From: JACZST01 sp964195155
GTDB lineage: Bacteria > Actinomycetota > Acidimicrobiia > Spongiisociales > UBA5794
DNA length: 41,296 bases
Direction: 5' to 3'
NCBI GenBank assembly: GCA_964195155.1
Contig: CAXMOP010000048.1
Location: 1 to 41,296, forward strand
Shown piece after piece: positions 14,572 through 22,991 of the stretch. Within the stretch, counting starts at the first letter, position 1; each line of letters starts with the position of its first letter. The notes below the pieces were generated by a model that was given only the letters and a program-made list of their open reading frames with translations, was not told where the DNA came from and ran no database searches. The translations under genes were made by a program, and so were the position numbers.

Positions 14572-15732
14572 CTACGCAGTCGCCACCGGATACCGGAGAA
14601 ACGCCCCCACCTCTTCGTCGGCGAGCTTCGTCTCTACGATCACGTGCCGGATCCGGCCGCCGTTGCTGCGCACCGAATCGCCAAGGGCGTCGATGATGTC
14701 GGGGACCCAGGCCGGTTCATGGCCGCACGCCGTGCACACCGACTCGGTCGGCCCGGCGATCCAGCCGCAGTTCCCGCACACCGTGCCCGGCGCGGTGTGA
14801 TCGGCCTGCACGACCAGCGTCTCGACGGCACGCTGGTTTGCGGCATCGGTGGATTCGTCGACCCCGATGACGGCGGCGCCGTTTGCTGCGGCGGCATCCA
14901 TGAGGCGGCTCACCAAGTGCCGCTGTTCATCGACCTCGAAGGCCTCGGCCACCAGCTTGCTGTGTTCGAGCACCGTTGCGGCGGTCATCGTGTGCGGATC
15001 GATGACGAAAGTCCCGGCGAGGCACTTCGTCAAGGGCGGCGGGAGCGCATCGACGACGCCGGCGGCGTGCACCTCTGATCCCCCGAGAATCAACAGGTCG
15101 TAGCCCGGCTCTTCGTCGAAGAGGTCGTCGAGCCGACTTGCGATCTCGCGATAGTGCCGCACGAGTACCTCGTCGGCGTGCGCTCGCACCCGGCGCTCGT
15201 CGTAGCCAGCGAAGCCGCCGTAGTTGATCTTGCGGAAGTCCTCTTCCGCCATGGCCGGAGACCGCATCTCCTCCCACGTCTCGAGGTTGTCCATTCGGAA
15301 CCGAAAGATCGAGGCAAACCGGGCGTCGACCACGGCGACGCAGAAGCGCCGGTAGTGATCGAGCATCGCCTCGAGCGGTCGCAGATAGGGGGAAACATCA
15401 AGCACCGCACGGTCCCGGACCGGGCCGGGCAGGCCGACGTGTTCGTCTATCCCAGCCCCGGACGCCCGGAAAATAGCGACACCCCGGCCGAGATCCGAGG
15501 CGAAGCCGGTCGAGGACTTCGAAAGCGCGTCGATGTCCTTCCGTAGCGACATCCGCTGATCTCTCGCCAACTCGTCGGCATCATCCTTGATGTCGGAGAG
15601 CAGGTCCTTGAGCCGCGTCGGAATGGTGCGGAGGGTTTCCGGGCGCGGCTCGAGGCTGAGGTACACCGAAAGGACGGGAAGACCCCGTCCGTCCAGCCGC
15701 CTGAGGCGATCCACCGTTGCCTGGTCCAGCAC
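14572..15732 (-). CDS. eRF1/Vms1-like (baeRF family) protein, 386 aa
   Basis: Resembles the bacterial-archaeal release-factor-like family related to eRF1 and Vms1. The N-terminal part carries SVYLSLEPRPE; the middle part FCVAVVDARFASIFRFRMDNLE is the diagnostic strand pair, followed by HADEVLVRHYREIASRLDDLF and DLLILGGSEVH. The C-terminus has a zinc-ribbon-like CGNCGW...CTACGHE. Family members are predicted to act on peptidyl-tRNA or stalled ribosomes, but no bacterial function can be assigned. It starts with GTG at 15732, with GGAGG five bases upstream. Divergent from alanine dehydrogenase with a 137-bp shared region. Confidence 0.8.
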   Translation of the reverse strand: MLDQATVDRLRRLDGRGLPVLSVYLSLEPRPETLRTIPTRLKDLLSDIKDDADELARDQRMSLRKDIDALSKSSTGFASDLGRGVAIFRASGAGIDEHVGLPGPVRDRAVLDVSPYLRPLEAMLDHYRRFCVAVVDARFASIFRFRMDNLETWEEMRSPAMAEEDFRKINYGGFAGYDERRVRAHADEVLVRHYREIASRLDDLFDEEPGYDLLILGGSEVHAAGVVDALPPPLTKCLAGTFVIDPHTMTAATVLEHSKLVAEAFEVDEQRHLVSRLMDAAAANGAAVIGVDESTDAANQRAVETLVVQADHTAPGTVCGNCGWIAGPTESVCTACGHEPAWVPDIIDALGDSVRSNGGRIRHVIVETKLADEEVGAFLRYPVATA

Positions 15733-15798
15733 ACTCTCCTCCGTGGTACCGGTTTTGCCAGGCTACAGAACGCGATCGGTCGCGCATAGGGCCGATTT

Positions 15799-15809
15799 GC
15801 CTGTCAGGC
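15799..15809. promoter_or_regulatory. palindrome GCCTGTCAGGC upstream of ald
   Basis: An 11-bp perfect palindrome within a longer imperfect one (ATTTGCCTGTCAGGCGGAT), centred about 66 bp before the ald start. It is a candidate operator, for example for an Lrp/AldR-type regulator; no such gene is in the window. Confidence 0.25.
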
Positions 15810-15869
15810 GGATTGTCTCGGACGCCAGCCAGAGCTGCCAGACTGCTCACGGAAGAATCGGAGGAAACC

Positions 15870-16988
15870 TTGATCGTCGGAGTCCCCACAGAGATCAAGA
15901 CTGAGGAGTACCGCGTTGCCATCACCCCGGTAGGGGTACGTGAGCTGACCGCCAGGGGCCATCAGGTCCTCGTCCAGGCAGGTGCCGGGGCGGGCTCCTC
16001 GATCGAGGACGACGACTTCCGAACCGTCGGGGCCGAGATCGTCGAGAGCGCCGAGGACGTCTTCTCGACTGCGGAGCTCGTATTAAAGGTGAAGGAGCCG
16101 CAGCCGGGCGAGATCGAAATGCTCGAGACCGGCCAGCTGCTCTTCACGTACCTGCACCTCGCCGCCTATCCGGCCGAAGCCAAGGGCCTCCTCGAATGCG
16201 GGGTCACCGCCATCGCCTATGAGACCGTCGAGCTCACGACCGGAGCGTTGCCGTTGCTGGCGCCGATGAGCGAGATCGCCGGTCGCATGGCCACCCAGGC
16301 CGGCGCCCACCACCTGGAACGGCCCGCCGGAGGCCGCGGGCTCCTCATCGGTGGGGTCGCCGGTGTCTCCCCCGCCCGGGTCGTCGTGCTCGGTGCCGGC
16401 AACGCCGGGCGAAACTCCGCATCGGTCGCCGCCGGCATGGGCGCAGAGGTGATCGTCCTCGACCTGAACATCGAGAAGCTCCGCCACATCGATGAGGTGT
16501 ATCACGGGAGAATCGTCACGGTGCGTTCTTCGCTCCACGCCATCGACGAACTGGCTCCCACCGCGGATCTGTTGATCGGTGCCGTGCTAGTAGCGGGAGC
16601 GCGGGCCCCGGTCGTGGTGTCGGACGAGCATGTCGCGTCGATGCGACCCGGCAGTGTGGTCGTCGACATCTCCATCGACCAGGGCGGCTGCATCGCCACC
16701 GCCCGAGAGACGACACACGCCGACCCGATCTACATGGACCAGGGCGTCGTGCACTATGCCGTCGGCAACATCCCGGGTGCGGTCCCCAACACCTCGACCT
16801 ATGCCCTGACCAATGCCACGCTCCCATACACGATGGCGCTCGCAAACGGCCTGGAGCGGGCGTTCGCCGACCACCCGGAGCTGATACCGGGCGTCAACGT
16901 GACCGAGGGCAAGGTCACCAATGAGGCGGTGGCTGCTTTTCTCGACACGGACTACATCCCGCCGCTGGAAGCACTCGGGATCGCGTAG
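15870..16988 (+). CDS. ald: alanine dehydrogenase, 372 aa
   Basis: Interconverts L-alanine and pyruvate with NAD. The N-terminus MIVGVPTEIKTEEYRVAITP, the pyruvate-binding Lys in VLKVKEP, the catalytic His in LHLAAYP, the Rossmann loop VLGAGNAGRNSA and the NIPGAVP motif are all present. The length matches the family (about 371 aa). It begins with TTG; GGAGG lies six bases upstream and the family N-terminus starts exactly there, so the longer frame from 15717 is rejected. Convergent with the small membrane-protein gene, ten bases from its end. Confidence 0.97.
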   Translation: MIVGVPTEIKTEEYRVAITPVGVRELTARGHQVLVQAGAGAGSSIEDDDFRTVGAEIVESAEDVFSTAELVLKVKEPQPGEIEMLETGQLLFTYLHLAAYPAEAKGLLECGVTAIAYETVELTTGALPLLAPMSEIAGRMATQAGAHHLERPAGGRGLLIGGVAGVSPARVVVLGAGNAGRNSASVAAGMGAEVIVLDLNIEKLRHIDEVYHGRIVTVRSSLHAIDELAPTADLLIGAVLVAGARAPVVVSDEHVASMRPGSVVVDISIDQGGCIATARETTHADPIYMDQGVVHYAVGNIPGAVPNTSTYALTNATLPYTMALANGLERAFADHPELIPGVNVTEGKVTNEAVAAFLDTDYIPPLEALGIA

Positions 16989-16998
16989 CGGCACCCTC

Positions 16999-17469
16999 CT
17001 ACCGCGAGAACGCCTCCCTGGACCGAAACCGCGCCACCCACAGATACACCGCGGTCGCAACGAACAGCACAGTGATCAGCGTGTGAAACCACAGCGACCC
17101 CAGCTGCTCCTCGGCGACCGAGGAGTAGATGAGGGCCCCGGCTCCAAAAGACATCTGCAACGCGCCTGCGGTGACGAAGTAGGCCCTGCCGCCCGGGCGG
17201 GCAACGATGATCATCCCGGCGACCGCCCACGCCACCAGCATGGCGCCGATCCAGCGCAGCCCGCCGAGCGCGACGGCCGTGGCATCGTCGACGCCCACGA
17301 GCCCGAGAAACTGGACCGGAACGAGCATCAGGGGCAAGCCGATGGTGAGGTTGACGCCGATGTACCACAGCATGGCCCAGCGCAGGGTGCGGGAACGGTC
17401 TGGAACCGGCGCCGACGCGGTGTCGGCTAGCGGAAGATCGTCACCGGGGCGATCATCCCACTCGGTCAT
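16999..17469 (-). CDS. small membrane protein, about four TM segments, 156 aa
   Basis: An acidic N-terminal tail (about 35 residues) is followed by four hydrophobic segments, starting LRWAMLWYIGVNLTIGLPLML and ending HTLITVLFVATAVYLWVA, and a basic tail. The layout resembles small DUF4345-like or DoxX-like integral proteins, but I do not assign a family. The ATG at 17469 lies inside the 3' end of the HTH gene (17-bp overlap), so translation is probably coupled. Confidence 0.6.
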   Translation of the reverse strand: MTEWDDRPGDDLPLADTASAPVPDRSRTLRWAMLWYIGVNLTIGLPLMLVPVQFLGLVGVDDATAVALGGLRWIGAMLVAWAVAGMIIVARPGGRAYFVTAGALQMSFGAGALIYSSVAEEQLGSLWFHTLITVLFVATAVYLWVARFRSREAFSR

Positions 17470-17677
17470 GCTGGTCCGAGGTCTGCTGGATGCGCTGCTC
17501 GTTGATCCAGTCCTCGAAGTCGGTTCGGGCAACCCGCCACTCCCGCCCGAACTTGACCGCGGGGAGGGCGCCGCTGCGCAACTGGGTCGTCACGACGAAA
17601 GTCGAAACGTCCATGTATTCGCAGATATCGGCGACCGACAACCATTCCTTTGGTAAATCGACGGTAATTCGCTCCAC
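17453..17677 (-). CDS. excisionase-type helix-turn-helix DNA-binding protein, 74 aa
   Basis: MerR/AlpA-like winged-helix domain of the excisionase family: LSVADICEYMDVSTFVVTTQLRSG is the helix-turn-helix and LPAVKFGREWRVARTDFEDWI the wing, covering almost the whole protein. In actinobacteria such small proteins are often chromosomal regulators rather than phage excisionases; no integrase is present here. It starts with GTG at 17677; a TAGAAC hexamer sits six bases upstream. It overlaps the membrane-protein gene. Confidence 0.8.
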   Translation of the reverse strand: MERITVDLPKEWLSVADICEYMDVSTFVVTTQLRSGALPAVKFGREWRVARTDFEDWINEQRIQQTSDQHDRVG

Positions 17678-17683
17678 ATCGCC

Positions 17684-17689
17684 GTTCTA
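17684..17689 (-). promoter_or_regulatory. -10-like hexamer TAGAAC of the HTH gene
   Basis: On the minus strand TAGAAC is followed by six bases and the GTG at 17677. It lacks the final T of the motif, so it is weaker than the other cases. Confidence 0.3.
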
Positions 17690-17764
17690 CACCATGACGG
17701 CCCGTTCGTAAAGGGGGCGAACAAGACCCTGGTTTGCCGCCCGCCGTTCTGCGACACTGGCCAC

Positions 17765-18262
17765 ATGGGAACTGGTTCGTCGGAGGACACCGGCGAGAAC
17801 GATGCCGGTTCGTCGCGGCCCGCCGGGCTGACCATTCTCATCGTGGCCGGCGTCGGGCTGGTGGTGGCCGTGGCCGTAGCTGCGCTCGTCGCCGCCAATC
17901 GTGACACACCGCTCCTCGATGAAGGGACCCCCGAAGCTGCCGTCCAGGGGTATGTGGACGCCATGATCGAGGGTGACGAGGCCGCGGCGCACGAGTACCT
18001 GAGTGGCGACCTCCAGGCCGAATGTTCGCTCAGCGATCTGCGGGAGCACCGAGAGGATGCGGACAGCGTTCGAGTCTCGCTCCGCTCGGTCACCATCGAT
18101 GGCGTCGAGGCGGATGTCGAAGTCACGATCACCGAAGACGGCGGCGGCGATCTCTTCGGAGGAGGCGGATACCGCTACGAGGAAACATTCACGTTGTCCC
18201 GAGTGGGCGACACCTGGGTGATCTCGGAGCGACCATGGCCGATCTTCTTCTGCACGAATTGA
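17765..18262 (+). CDS. membrane-anchored NTF2-like (DUF4878-like) protein, 165 aa
   Basis: A short polar N-terminus is followed by one membrane helix (LTILIVAGVGLVVAVAVAAL, residues 22-41) and an extracytoplasmic domain. TPEAAVQGYVDAMIEGDEAAAHEYL is typical of the DUF4878/NTF2-like fold, and the domain ends with TWVISERPW. It is probably an envelope protein with a binding or structural role. It is followed after seven bases by the polytopic protein gene, with which it probably forms an operon. Confidence 0.65.
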   Translation: MGTGSSEDTGENDAGSSRPAGLTILIVAGVGLVVAVAVAALVAANRDTPLLDEGTPEAAVQGYVDAMIEGDEAAAHEYLSGDLQAECSLSDLREHREDADSVRVSLRSVTIDGVEADVEVTITEDGGGDLFGGGGYRYEETFTLSRVGDTWVISERPWPIFFCTN

Positions 18263-18269
18263 GGACTAC

Positions 18270-20009
18270 ATGAGTATTGGCGGTCTCATCACCCTGCTGT
18301 TGATCTGGGGAGCGATCGTGGGGGTCGTCGCCTTCCTGGTCGCGAGGCACGCTGCGCCGAGCGCCGCCGATCCCGGAGCGTCCGGCAGGCGCAGCTTCCA
18401 GTACTTCCTGATGATCGTGCTCCTCTTCATGACGGCGACGGGCGGTGCCCAACTGCTTGCCGTGATCCTCCCCGGTGATGACACCATCGCCGGGAGCGAT
18501 CCCTCCGACCTCGCCTCGCCGCTGGCACTCGTGGTCATCGGGCTGCCCAGCTATTTGTTGCTGGGGTGGTGGATCCGGCGCACCGCGATCGATGACGCGG
18601 CCGAACGCGCCTCGGGCGGTTGGTCCGCGTATGTGAATGGAACGCTGATCATCTCGCTCGTCGTCTCCATGGTCGCGGCGATCGCATCACTGGCCTGGGT
18701 GCTCGGGGTTGCAGACTATGAACCGGTAGCGCTCGCCTTCTTCATGGTGTACGGCAGTGTGTGGGTGGCCCATTGGTTCCTTGGCCATCGAGATCTGCCC
18801 GTTCCGAGAACGCAGCCCCACCTCGCCATCGGTTCGGTCGCCGGCCTGTTCACGCTGACCATCTCGGCAAGCGTCGCGCTGGCAATTGCCCTTTCCGAGA
18901 TCTACAACCAGCTGTTCAGCACCGTGCTGACCAGCGACTTCAGCGAGTCCATCCGACTGACGCTTGCGTTCGTCATCGTCGGCGTCCTGGTCTGGTGGTG
19001 GCATTGGCTACGCCACTACTCGCGTTTCGAGCGAACCGAGGTGTGGAACGCCTACGTGCTGCTCCTCGGCGTTCTCGTGGGCCTGCTCGTGGCGATCTCC
19101 GCGGCGGGGACTGCCCTGTTCAGCCTGCTCCAATGGTTCCTCGGAAACCCGGGCGATCCGAGCGCGGTGCAGTATTTCGAGTTCCTCCCCGCCGTCGTCG
19201 CAACCGGGGTGGTCGGGATCATCGTGTGGTGGTACCACCGCGCCGTGCTCCGTGCATCCGGCACCGGGGAACGCACCGAGGTCGACCGGATCTACCAATA
19301 CCTGCTTTCCGCGCTCGGGTTGGCGACGACCACCATCGGCGTGACGACCGTGCTCGTGGCACTCATCGCCGCCGTCACGCCGGAACCCATCGCAGCATCC
19401 GGCGCGAACGAGATCGACGTGCTGTTGGCTGCGGTGACGGCGTTGGTGATCGGTGCCCCGATCTGGTGGACGACATGGTCGTCGATACAGCGACGGGCGA
19501 GCAAAGATCCTGCGGTTGAGCTGGCATCTCCCACGCGGAACCTCTACTTGCTGCTCCTCTTCGGGCTCGGCGGACTGATCGCGTTGGGATCGTTGTTGGC
19601 CGTGATGGTGACGGCCTTCGGCGCGGTCCTCGACGGCAGCTTTGGCGGAGAAACCATCTATGACATGCGGGTCCCCATCGCACTGTTGATCACCGTGGGA
19701 TTGGTGGCGGGGTATCACTGGTCGATCTGGCGTTCGGACCGCGAACAACTCCCAGAAGAGATGCGGGTGTCGGACAAGACGGCGGTGCGCGACGTGGTTC
19801 TGCTGGCCCCCGACGGCGTGGATACCACCGGTGTCAGCGCAGCGACGGGGGCGAATGTTCGGGTCATGCGACGGATGGACGACGTCGGTGTCGACATCGA
19901 CCTCGTTATCGAGGCCATCAACACGTCGGATGACGACCGGATCATCGTGCTCACCGGCACCGACGGCGACGTGCAGGTGATCCCGGTCGGTGGCCTGCGT
20001 CGGTCCTAG
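18270..20009 (+). CDS. polytopic membrane protein with repeated DUF5671-type units, 579 aa
   Basis: About twelve hydrophobic segments are arranged as repeats of a two- to four-helix unit, each followed by a charged loop. Recurring motifs are FQYFLMIVLLFM / VDRIYQYLLSALGL / TRNLYLLLLFGLGG at the start of units and WWWHWLR / VWWYHRAVLR / WWTTWSSIQ at their ends. This is the DUF5671 pattern; the function is unknown. The C-terminal 80 residues are soluble and cytoplasmic-looking. GAGG within the preceding stop region (18261-18264) serves as ribosome-binding site. An array of 8-bp repeats follows the stop. Confidence 0.8.
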   Translation: MSIGGLITLLLIWGAIVGVVAFLVARHAAPSAADPGASGRRSFQYFLMIVLLFMTATGGAQLLAVILPGDDTIAGSDPSDLASPLALVVIGLPSYLLLGWWIRRTAIDDAAERASGGWSAYVNGTLIISLVVSMVAAIASLAWVLGVADYEPVALAFFMVYGSVWVAHWFLGHRDLPVPRTQPHLAIGSVAGLFTLTISASVALAIALSEIYNQLFSTVLTSDFSESIRLTLAFVIVGVLVWWWHWLRHYSRFERTEVWNAYVLLLGVLVGLLVAISAAGTALFSLLQWFLGNPGDPSAVQYFEFLPAVVATGVVGIIVWWYHRAVLRASGTGERTEVDRIYQYLLSALGLATTTIGVTTVLVALIAAVTPEPIAASGANEIDVLLAAVTALVIGAPIWWTTWSSIQRRASKDPAVELASPTRNLYLLLLFGLGGLIALGSLLAVMVTAFGAVLDGSFGGETIYDMRVPIALLITVGLVAGYHWSIWRSDREQLPEEMRVSDKTAVRDVVLLAPDGVDTTGVSAATGANVRVMRRMDDVGVDIDLVIEAINTSDDDRIIVLTGTDGDVQVIPVGGLRRS

Positions 20010-20111
20010 TAGCGAAGTAGCCGAGTAGCCGAGTAGCCGAAGTAGCCGAGTACTCAGCTACTCAAGCGAGGCGCAAGCCGAGCGCTACTCGGCTACTCAA
20101 GCGAGCGCCAC
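20010..20111. repeat. GTAGCCGA tandem repeats with 15-bp inverted repeat
   Basis: Four copies of GTAGCCGA, some with an extra A, run from 20018 to about 20050. GAGTAGCCGAGTAGC (20023-20037) is the exact inverse of GCTACTCGGCTACTC (20084-20098), and CTACTCAAGCGAG occurs twice. The block fills the whole space between the convergent genes ending at 20009 and 20112 and may serve as a bidirectional terminator. Confidence 0.85.
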
Positions 20112-20903
20112 TCAGCCGGCGGCGTCCTCGGCCCTGACCTCGATCTCCTCGCCGGGGATCTCTGCTCCGGAAGGCTCTTCCGCAGCACCGGGGTCTTGGA
20201 CCCTGATCTGGACGGTCGGGTCGGCGATCTGGTCCGCTTCGTGGGCAGGCACCAGCAGCCCGTCGACCACGAGCTCGGCGACCAGTCCGGCCGCCGAGAA
20301 CTCGAACAGCTTGAGGCGCTCGGCGACTTCCTGCACCGAGGCACCGGTGCCGATGGCGGCGAGCACCTGCCACGAGGCCGCGTCAACCGAGACCTCGTCC
20401 ACCGATACGGGGAGGCGCGGGCGAATGGCAAACTCGGAGGTCCCGTTTGGGACCAGCTCCTTGATCGCATCCCATTCCTTGCGACGCTCGACGGCGTTGT
20501 CCAGGGCTTCCTCGACGTCGATGCGTTGGACCTCCTCGGTGCCATAGGCCCTCGTCTCAACGCCCTCGATGAACCAGAATCGCCCATCGCCGGCCCGCTG
20601 TAGACGGACCAGCACCTCCACGACCTGTTGGAGGATCAACGACCTGGCGGCGTGCGGCCATCGCCCACCGGTGTTCCTGCCGCGCCGATCGCGATCCGGC
20701 ACCGTGGAGAAGCCACGCAGCGCCGCGATCGAGCCGTCACCCGCCCTGGTGGTCGCAAACGAGATCGAGCCGGCGACGAAGAAGATGCGGCCCGTATAGG
20801 GGCCGGCTTCGACACGCAGCACGCCGGTCCGCTGCGCGGACGCCAAGAAGCGCATGACATCTTCGAGCGGAAAGGCGTCGAGGTCGCCTTGCAACGCATT
20901 CAT
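20112..20903 (-). CDS. DUF4388-domain protein, 263 aa
   Basis: The N-terminal 100 residues (LQGDLDAFPLEDVMRFLASAQRTGVLRVE...GRIFFVAGSISFA) are a clear DUF4388 domain, found in bacterial signalling proteins. The middle part (AASWQVLAAIGTGASVQEVAERLKLFEFSAAGLVAEL, residues 175-210) looks like a winged-helix domain. The acidic tail is low-complexity. It may be a cytosolic regulator or part of a gliding or polarity-type complex in other phyla; the role here is unknown. The ATG at 20903 gives the family N-terminus; the longer frame to 20960 is possible. Confidence 0.8.
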   Translation of the reverse strand: MNALQGDLDAFPLEDVMRFLASAQRTGVLRVEAGPYTGRIFFVAGSISFATTRAGDGSIAALRGFSTVPDRDRRGRNTGGRWPHAARSLILQQVVEVLVRLQRAGDGRFWFIEGVETRAYGTEEVQRIDVEEALDNAVERRKEWDAIKELVPNGTSEFAIRPRLPVSVDEVSVDAASWQVLAAIGTGASVQEVAERLKLFEFSAAGLVAELVVDGLLVPAHEADQIADPTVQIRVQDPGAAEEPSGAEIPGEEIEVRAEDAAG

Positions 20904-20982
20904 GGTCTGGATATCGGCAGGTATTGAAAGCCGCTCAAGGAATTGACCATTTGCCAGCAACGGAGTGAGCGTAGGGCGAAAC

Positions 20983-21007
20983 CCGGGGACAGATCAAGAG
21001 ACCCCGG
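20983..21007 (+). other. small hairpin CCGGGG/CCCCGG in a divergent promoter region
   Basis: A 6-bp GC stem with a 13-nt loop lies 57 bp before the CapA-like gene. The 161-bp space between the divergent genes holds nothing else I can name; I see no known riboswitch pattern. Confidence 0.25.
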
Positions 21008-21051
21008 ATGCGGTGATTCGTCCATTGCCCGCTGTTCCCGCCGACAAACGG

Positions 21052-21057
21052 TACGGT
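21052..21057 (+). promoter_or_regulatory. -10 hexamer TACGGT of the CapA-like gene
   Basis: TACGGT is followed by seven bases and the ATG at 21065, without a Shine-Dalgarno sequence. Confidence 0.45.
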
Positions 21058-21064
21058 TCCGCGC

Positions 21065-22183
21065 ATGTCGACCATGGCCAGAACCGCCGTGGGCGCCTGC
21101 CTGATCTCCCTTGCGCTGGTCGGCAGCGGCTGCACCGGTGCAGCGCCAACTCCGCGGGCCGAGCAGACACCGCCCGGCGGGGGGGACCCCATCGACACCC
21201 CGGCACCAACCATCCCATCCCCGACCGCTGCTGTGCCGTCGGTCACCTCCACCACACAGCCCGCCGTGGTCGAGCCCGCCGAGCCAACGAGACGAGCGCT
21301 GCTGATCAGCGGCACCGGAGACGTGAACCTCGATCCGCGATTCGTCCGCACCTTCCCCACCGTCGGGTACGCCCACGCCTGGACCGGCCTCGGGGGCCTG
21401 TTCGCCGCCGACGACCTGACCGTGGTCAACCTCGAGTGCTCCGCGTCGAACCTGGGCAGCGCCTGGGACAAGCCGTACACCTTCCGTTGCGACCCGGAGG
21501 CGTTGCCTTCGATGGCAGCGGCAGGGGTGGACGTGGCCAATCTGGCCAACAACCACGCCACCGACTACGGGTTCGAGGCCATGCTCGACGCCCGCGACAA
21601 CCTCATCGACAACGGGATCGCTCCCGTCGGTGCGGGGAAGAACTCAGCAGAGGCTTACGCCCCGGCGCTCTTCGACATCAACGGGTGGACCGTTGCCGTT
21701 CTCGGTGGCGGCGGCGTGTTTCCGGAAACCGGGTCCTGGATTGCCTCCGAGGACCGGCCGGGCATGACGAACGGAGACTCGATCGAGCACATGACCGCAG
21801 CCATTCGCGCCGCAGACGAGATGGCCGATCTGGTCATCATCACCATCCACTGGGGCGAACAAGGCGCCACCACGCCACGAGCCTTCGAGATCGAGCTTGC
21901 CGAGGCCTTCATCGACGCCGGAGCCGACGGCATCTTCGGCCACCATCAGCACCGGCTCAACCCGCTGGGGTGGTATCGCGGCAAGCCGATTGCCTGGGGC
22001 CTCGGGAACTTCGTTTGGCAGGCGTACCCCGAGCGTGCCAGGCGCACCGCCATTGCACAGTTCAGGTTCGACCCCGATGGCGGGATCGCTGCCTGCCTGG
22101 TCCCCGTGGTGATCGAGGAGAGCGGGCACCCGGTGGTGCAGACACCCGATCCGACCCCGTGCCAGCGCGAAGAGGCCGAGTAG
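21065..22183 (+). CDS. CapA-family metallophosphatase-like lipoprotein, 372 aa
   Basis: Related to CapA/PgsA of poly-gamma-glutamate capsule synthesis. The N-terminus has a hydrophobic signal ending in VGSGC (Cys23-24 region), a relaxed lipobox, then a 40-residue Pro/Thr linker. The calcineurin-like fold shows GTGDVNL, VVNLECS, LANNHATDYG, IHWGEQ and GHHQHRLNP, which carry the metal ligands. No capB or capC gene is nearby, so capsule synthesis is not implied; many actinobacterial CapA proteins are stand-alone. It should sit on the outer face of the membrane. Confidence 0.9.
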   Translation: MSTMARTAVGACLISLALVGSGCTGAAPTPRAEQTPPGGGDPIDTPAPTIPSPTAAVPSVTSTTQPAVVEPAEPTRRALLISGTGDVNLDPRFVRTFPTVGYAHAWTGLGGLFAADDLTVVNLECSASNLGSAWDKPYTFRCDPEALPSMAAAGVDVANLANNHATDYGFEAMLDARDNLIDNGIAPVGAGKNSAEAYAPALFDINGWTVAVLGGGGVFPETGSWIASEDRPGMTNGDSIEHMTAAIRAADEMADLVIITIHWGEQGATTPRAFEIELAEAFIDAGADGIFGHHQHRLNPLGWYRGKPIAWGLGNFVWQAYPERARRTAIAQFRFDPDGGIAACLVPVVIEESGHPVVQTPDPTPCQREEAE

Positions 22184-22223
22184 CCGGCACGCGGCACCGG
22201 GTAACTGGCAACCGGCATCTCAC

Positions 22224-22229
22224 TACCCT
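22224..22229 (+). promoter_or_regulatory. -10 hexamer TACCCT of the parA-like gene
   Basis: TACCCT is followed by six bases and the ATG at 22236, without a Shine-Dalgarno sequence. Confidence 0.5.
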
Positions 22230-22235
22230 TGAGCC

Positions 22236-22991
22236 ATGGCAGCAGTGATCGCAGTCGCGAATCAAAAGGGTGGCGTCGCCAAGACGACGACGGTGCACAC
22301 ACTGAGCGCAGCCCTGGCCGAGCGCGGTAGGCAGGTCTTGATGGTCGACCTCGACCCCCAGGCTTGCCTGACCTACGAAGCAGGGCTGGATGCAGAAACA
22401 CTCGACGTTTCGATCCACGACGTGATGCTGGGCCGGATCGACGCCTCGGAAGCCCTGGTCGTGAGAGACGGCATCGACCTGCTGCCTTCCTCGATCGATC
22501 TCGCCGGCTCCGAGATCCACCTGCTGACCAGAACCGGCAGGGAGTTCGTGCTCAGAAAGGCACTCGAGTCGGTCACCGGCAACTATGACTACACGATGAT
22601 CGACTGCGGACCGTCCCTGGGAATCCTGACGCTGAACGGCCTCACCGCGGCCAGCCATGTGCTCATCCCTTTCCAGGCCGAGACTCTCTCGCACCGTGCC
22701 GTCGGGCAGCTGCTGGAGACGGTCGACGACGTGCGCAACTACACCAACCCGGATCTCGAGCTGCTCGGAGCCGTCGCCACGATGTACGACGGGAGGACCA
22801 ACCTGGCAAGGCAGGTGGTCGACGAGGTGCGGGCCAAGCACAATCTCGTGGTGCTCGAGCCGCCGATTCCGAGATCGGTGCGGGTGGCGGAGGCCCCGGA
22901 CACTGGTCATTCTGTGCTCAGACACGCCTCGAGTTCTAAGAGCGCAATGGCGTACCGCGACCTCGCCTCGGAAGTCGAACGCCGAGTATGA
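22236..22991 (+). CDS. ParA/Soj-family ATPase (orphan), 251 aa
   Basis: Deviant Walker A motif KGGVAKTTT (residues 11-19) with the signature lysine, LMVDLDPQA as Walker A', and MIDCGPSLG as Walker B. The length matches Soj-type chromosomal ParA proteins without an N-terminal HTH. There is no parB, no parS-like 16-mer and no MinD-type membrane helix, so it is probably an orphan positioning ATPase rather than the chromosomal segregation pair. The TGA overlaps the ATG of the next gene (ATGA), implying a shared role. Confidence 0.93.
   Translation: MAAVIAVANQKGGVAKTTTVHTLSAALAERGRQVLMVDLDPQACLTYEAGLDAETLDVSIHDVMLGRIDASEALVVRDGIDLLPSSIDLAGSEIHLLTRTGREFVLRKALESVTGNYDYTMIDCGPSLGILTLNGLTAASHVLIPFQAETLSHRAVGQLLETVDDVRNYTNPDLELLGAVATMYDGRTNLARQVVDEVRAKHNLVVLEPPIPRSVRVAEAPDTGHSVLRHASSSKSAMAYRDLASEVERRV

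Noticed and set aside
17453..17677. phage or integrative-element excisionase
   Set aside because: No integrase, attachment repeat or other mobile gene lies nearby; the protein family is also common as ordinary chromosomal regulators.
20981..21060. c-di-GMP or other riboswitch before the CapA-like gene
   Set aside because: A GAAACCCGGGG run and a small hairpin are present, but the conserved core of known classes is missing, and the gene appears to be leaderless.
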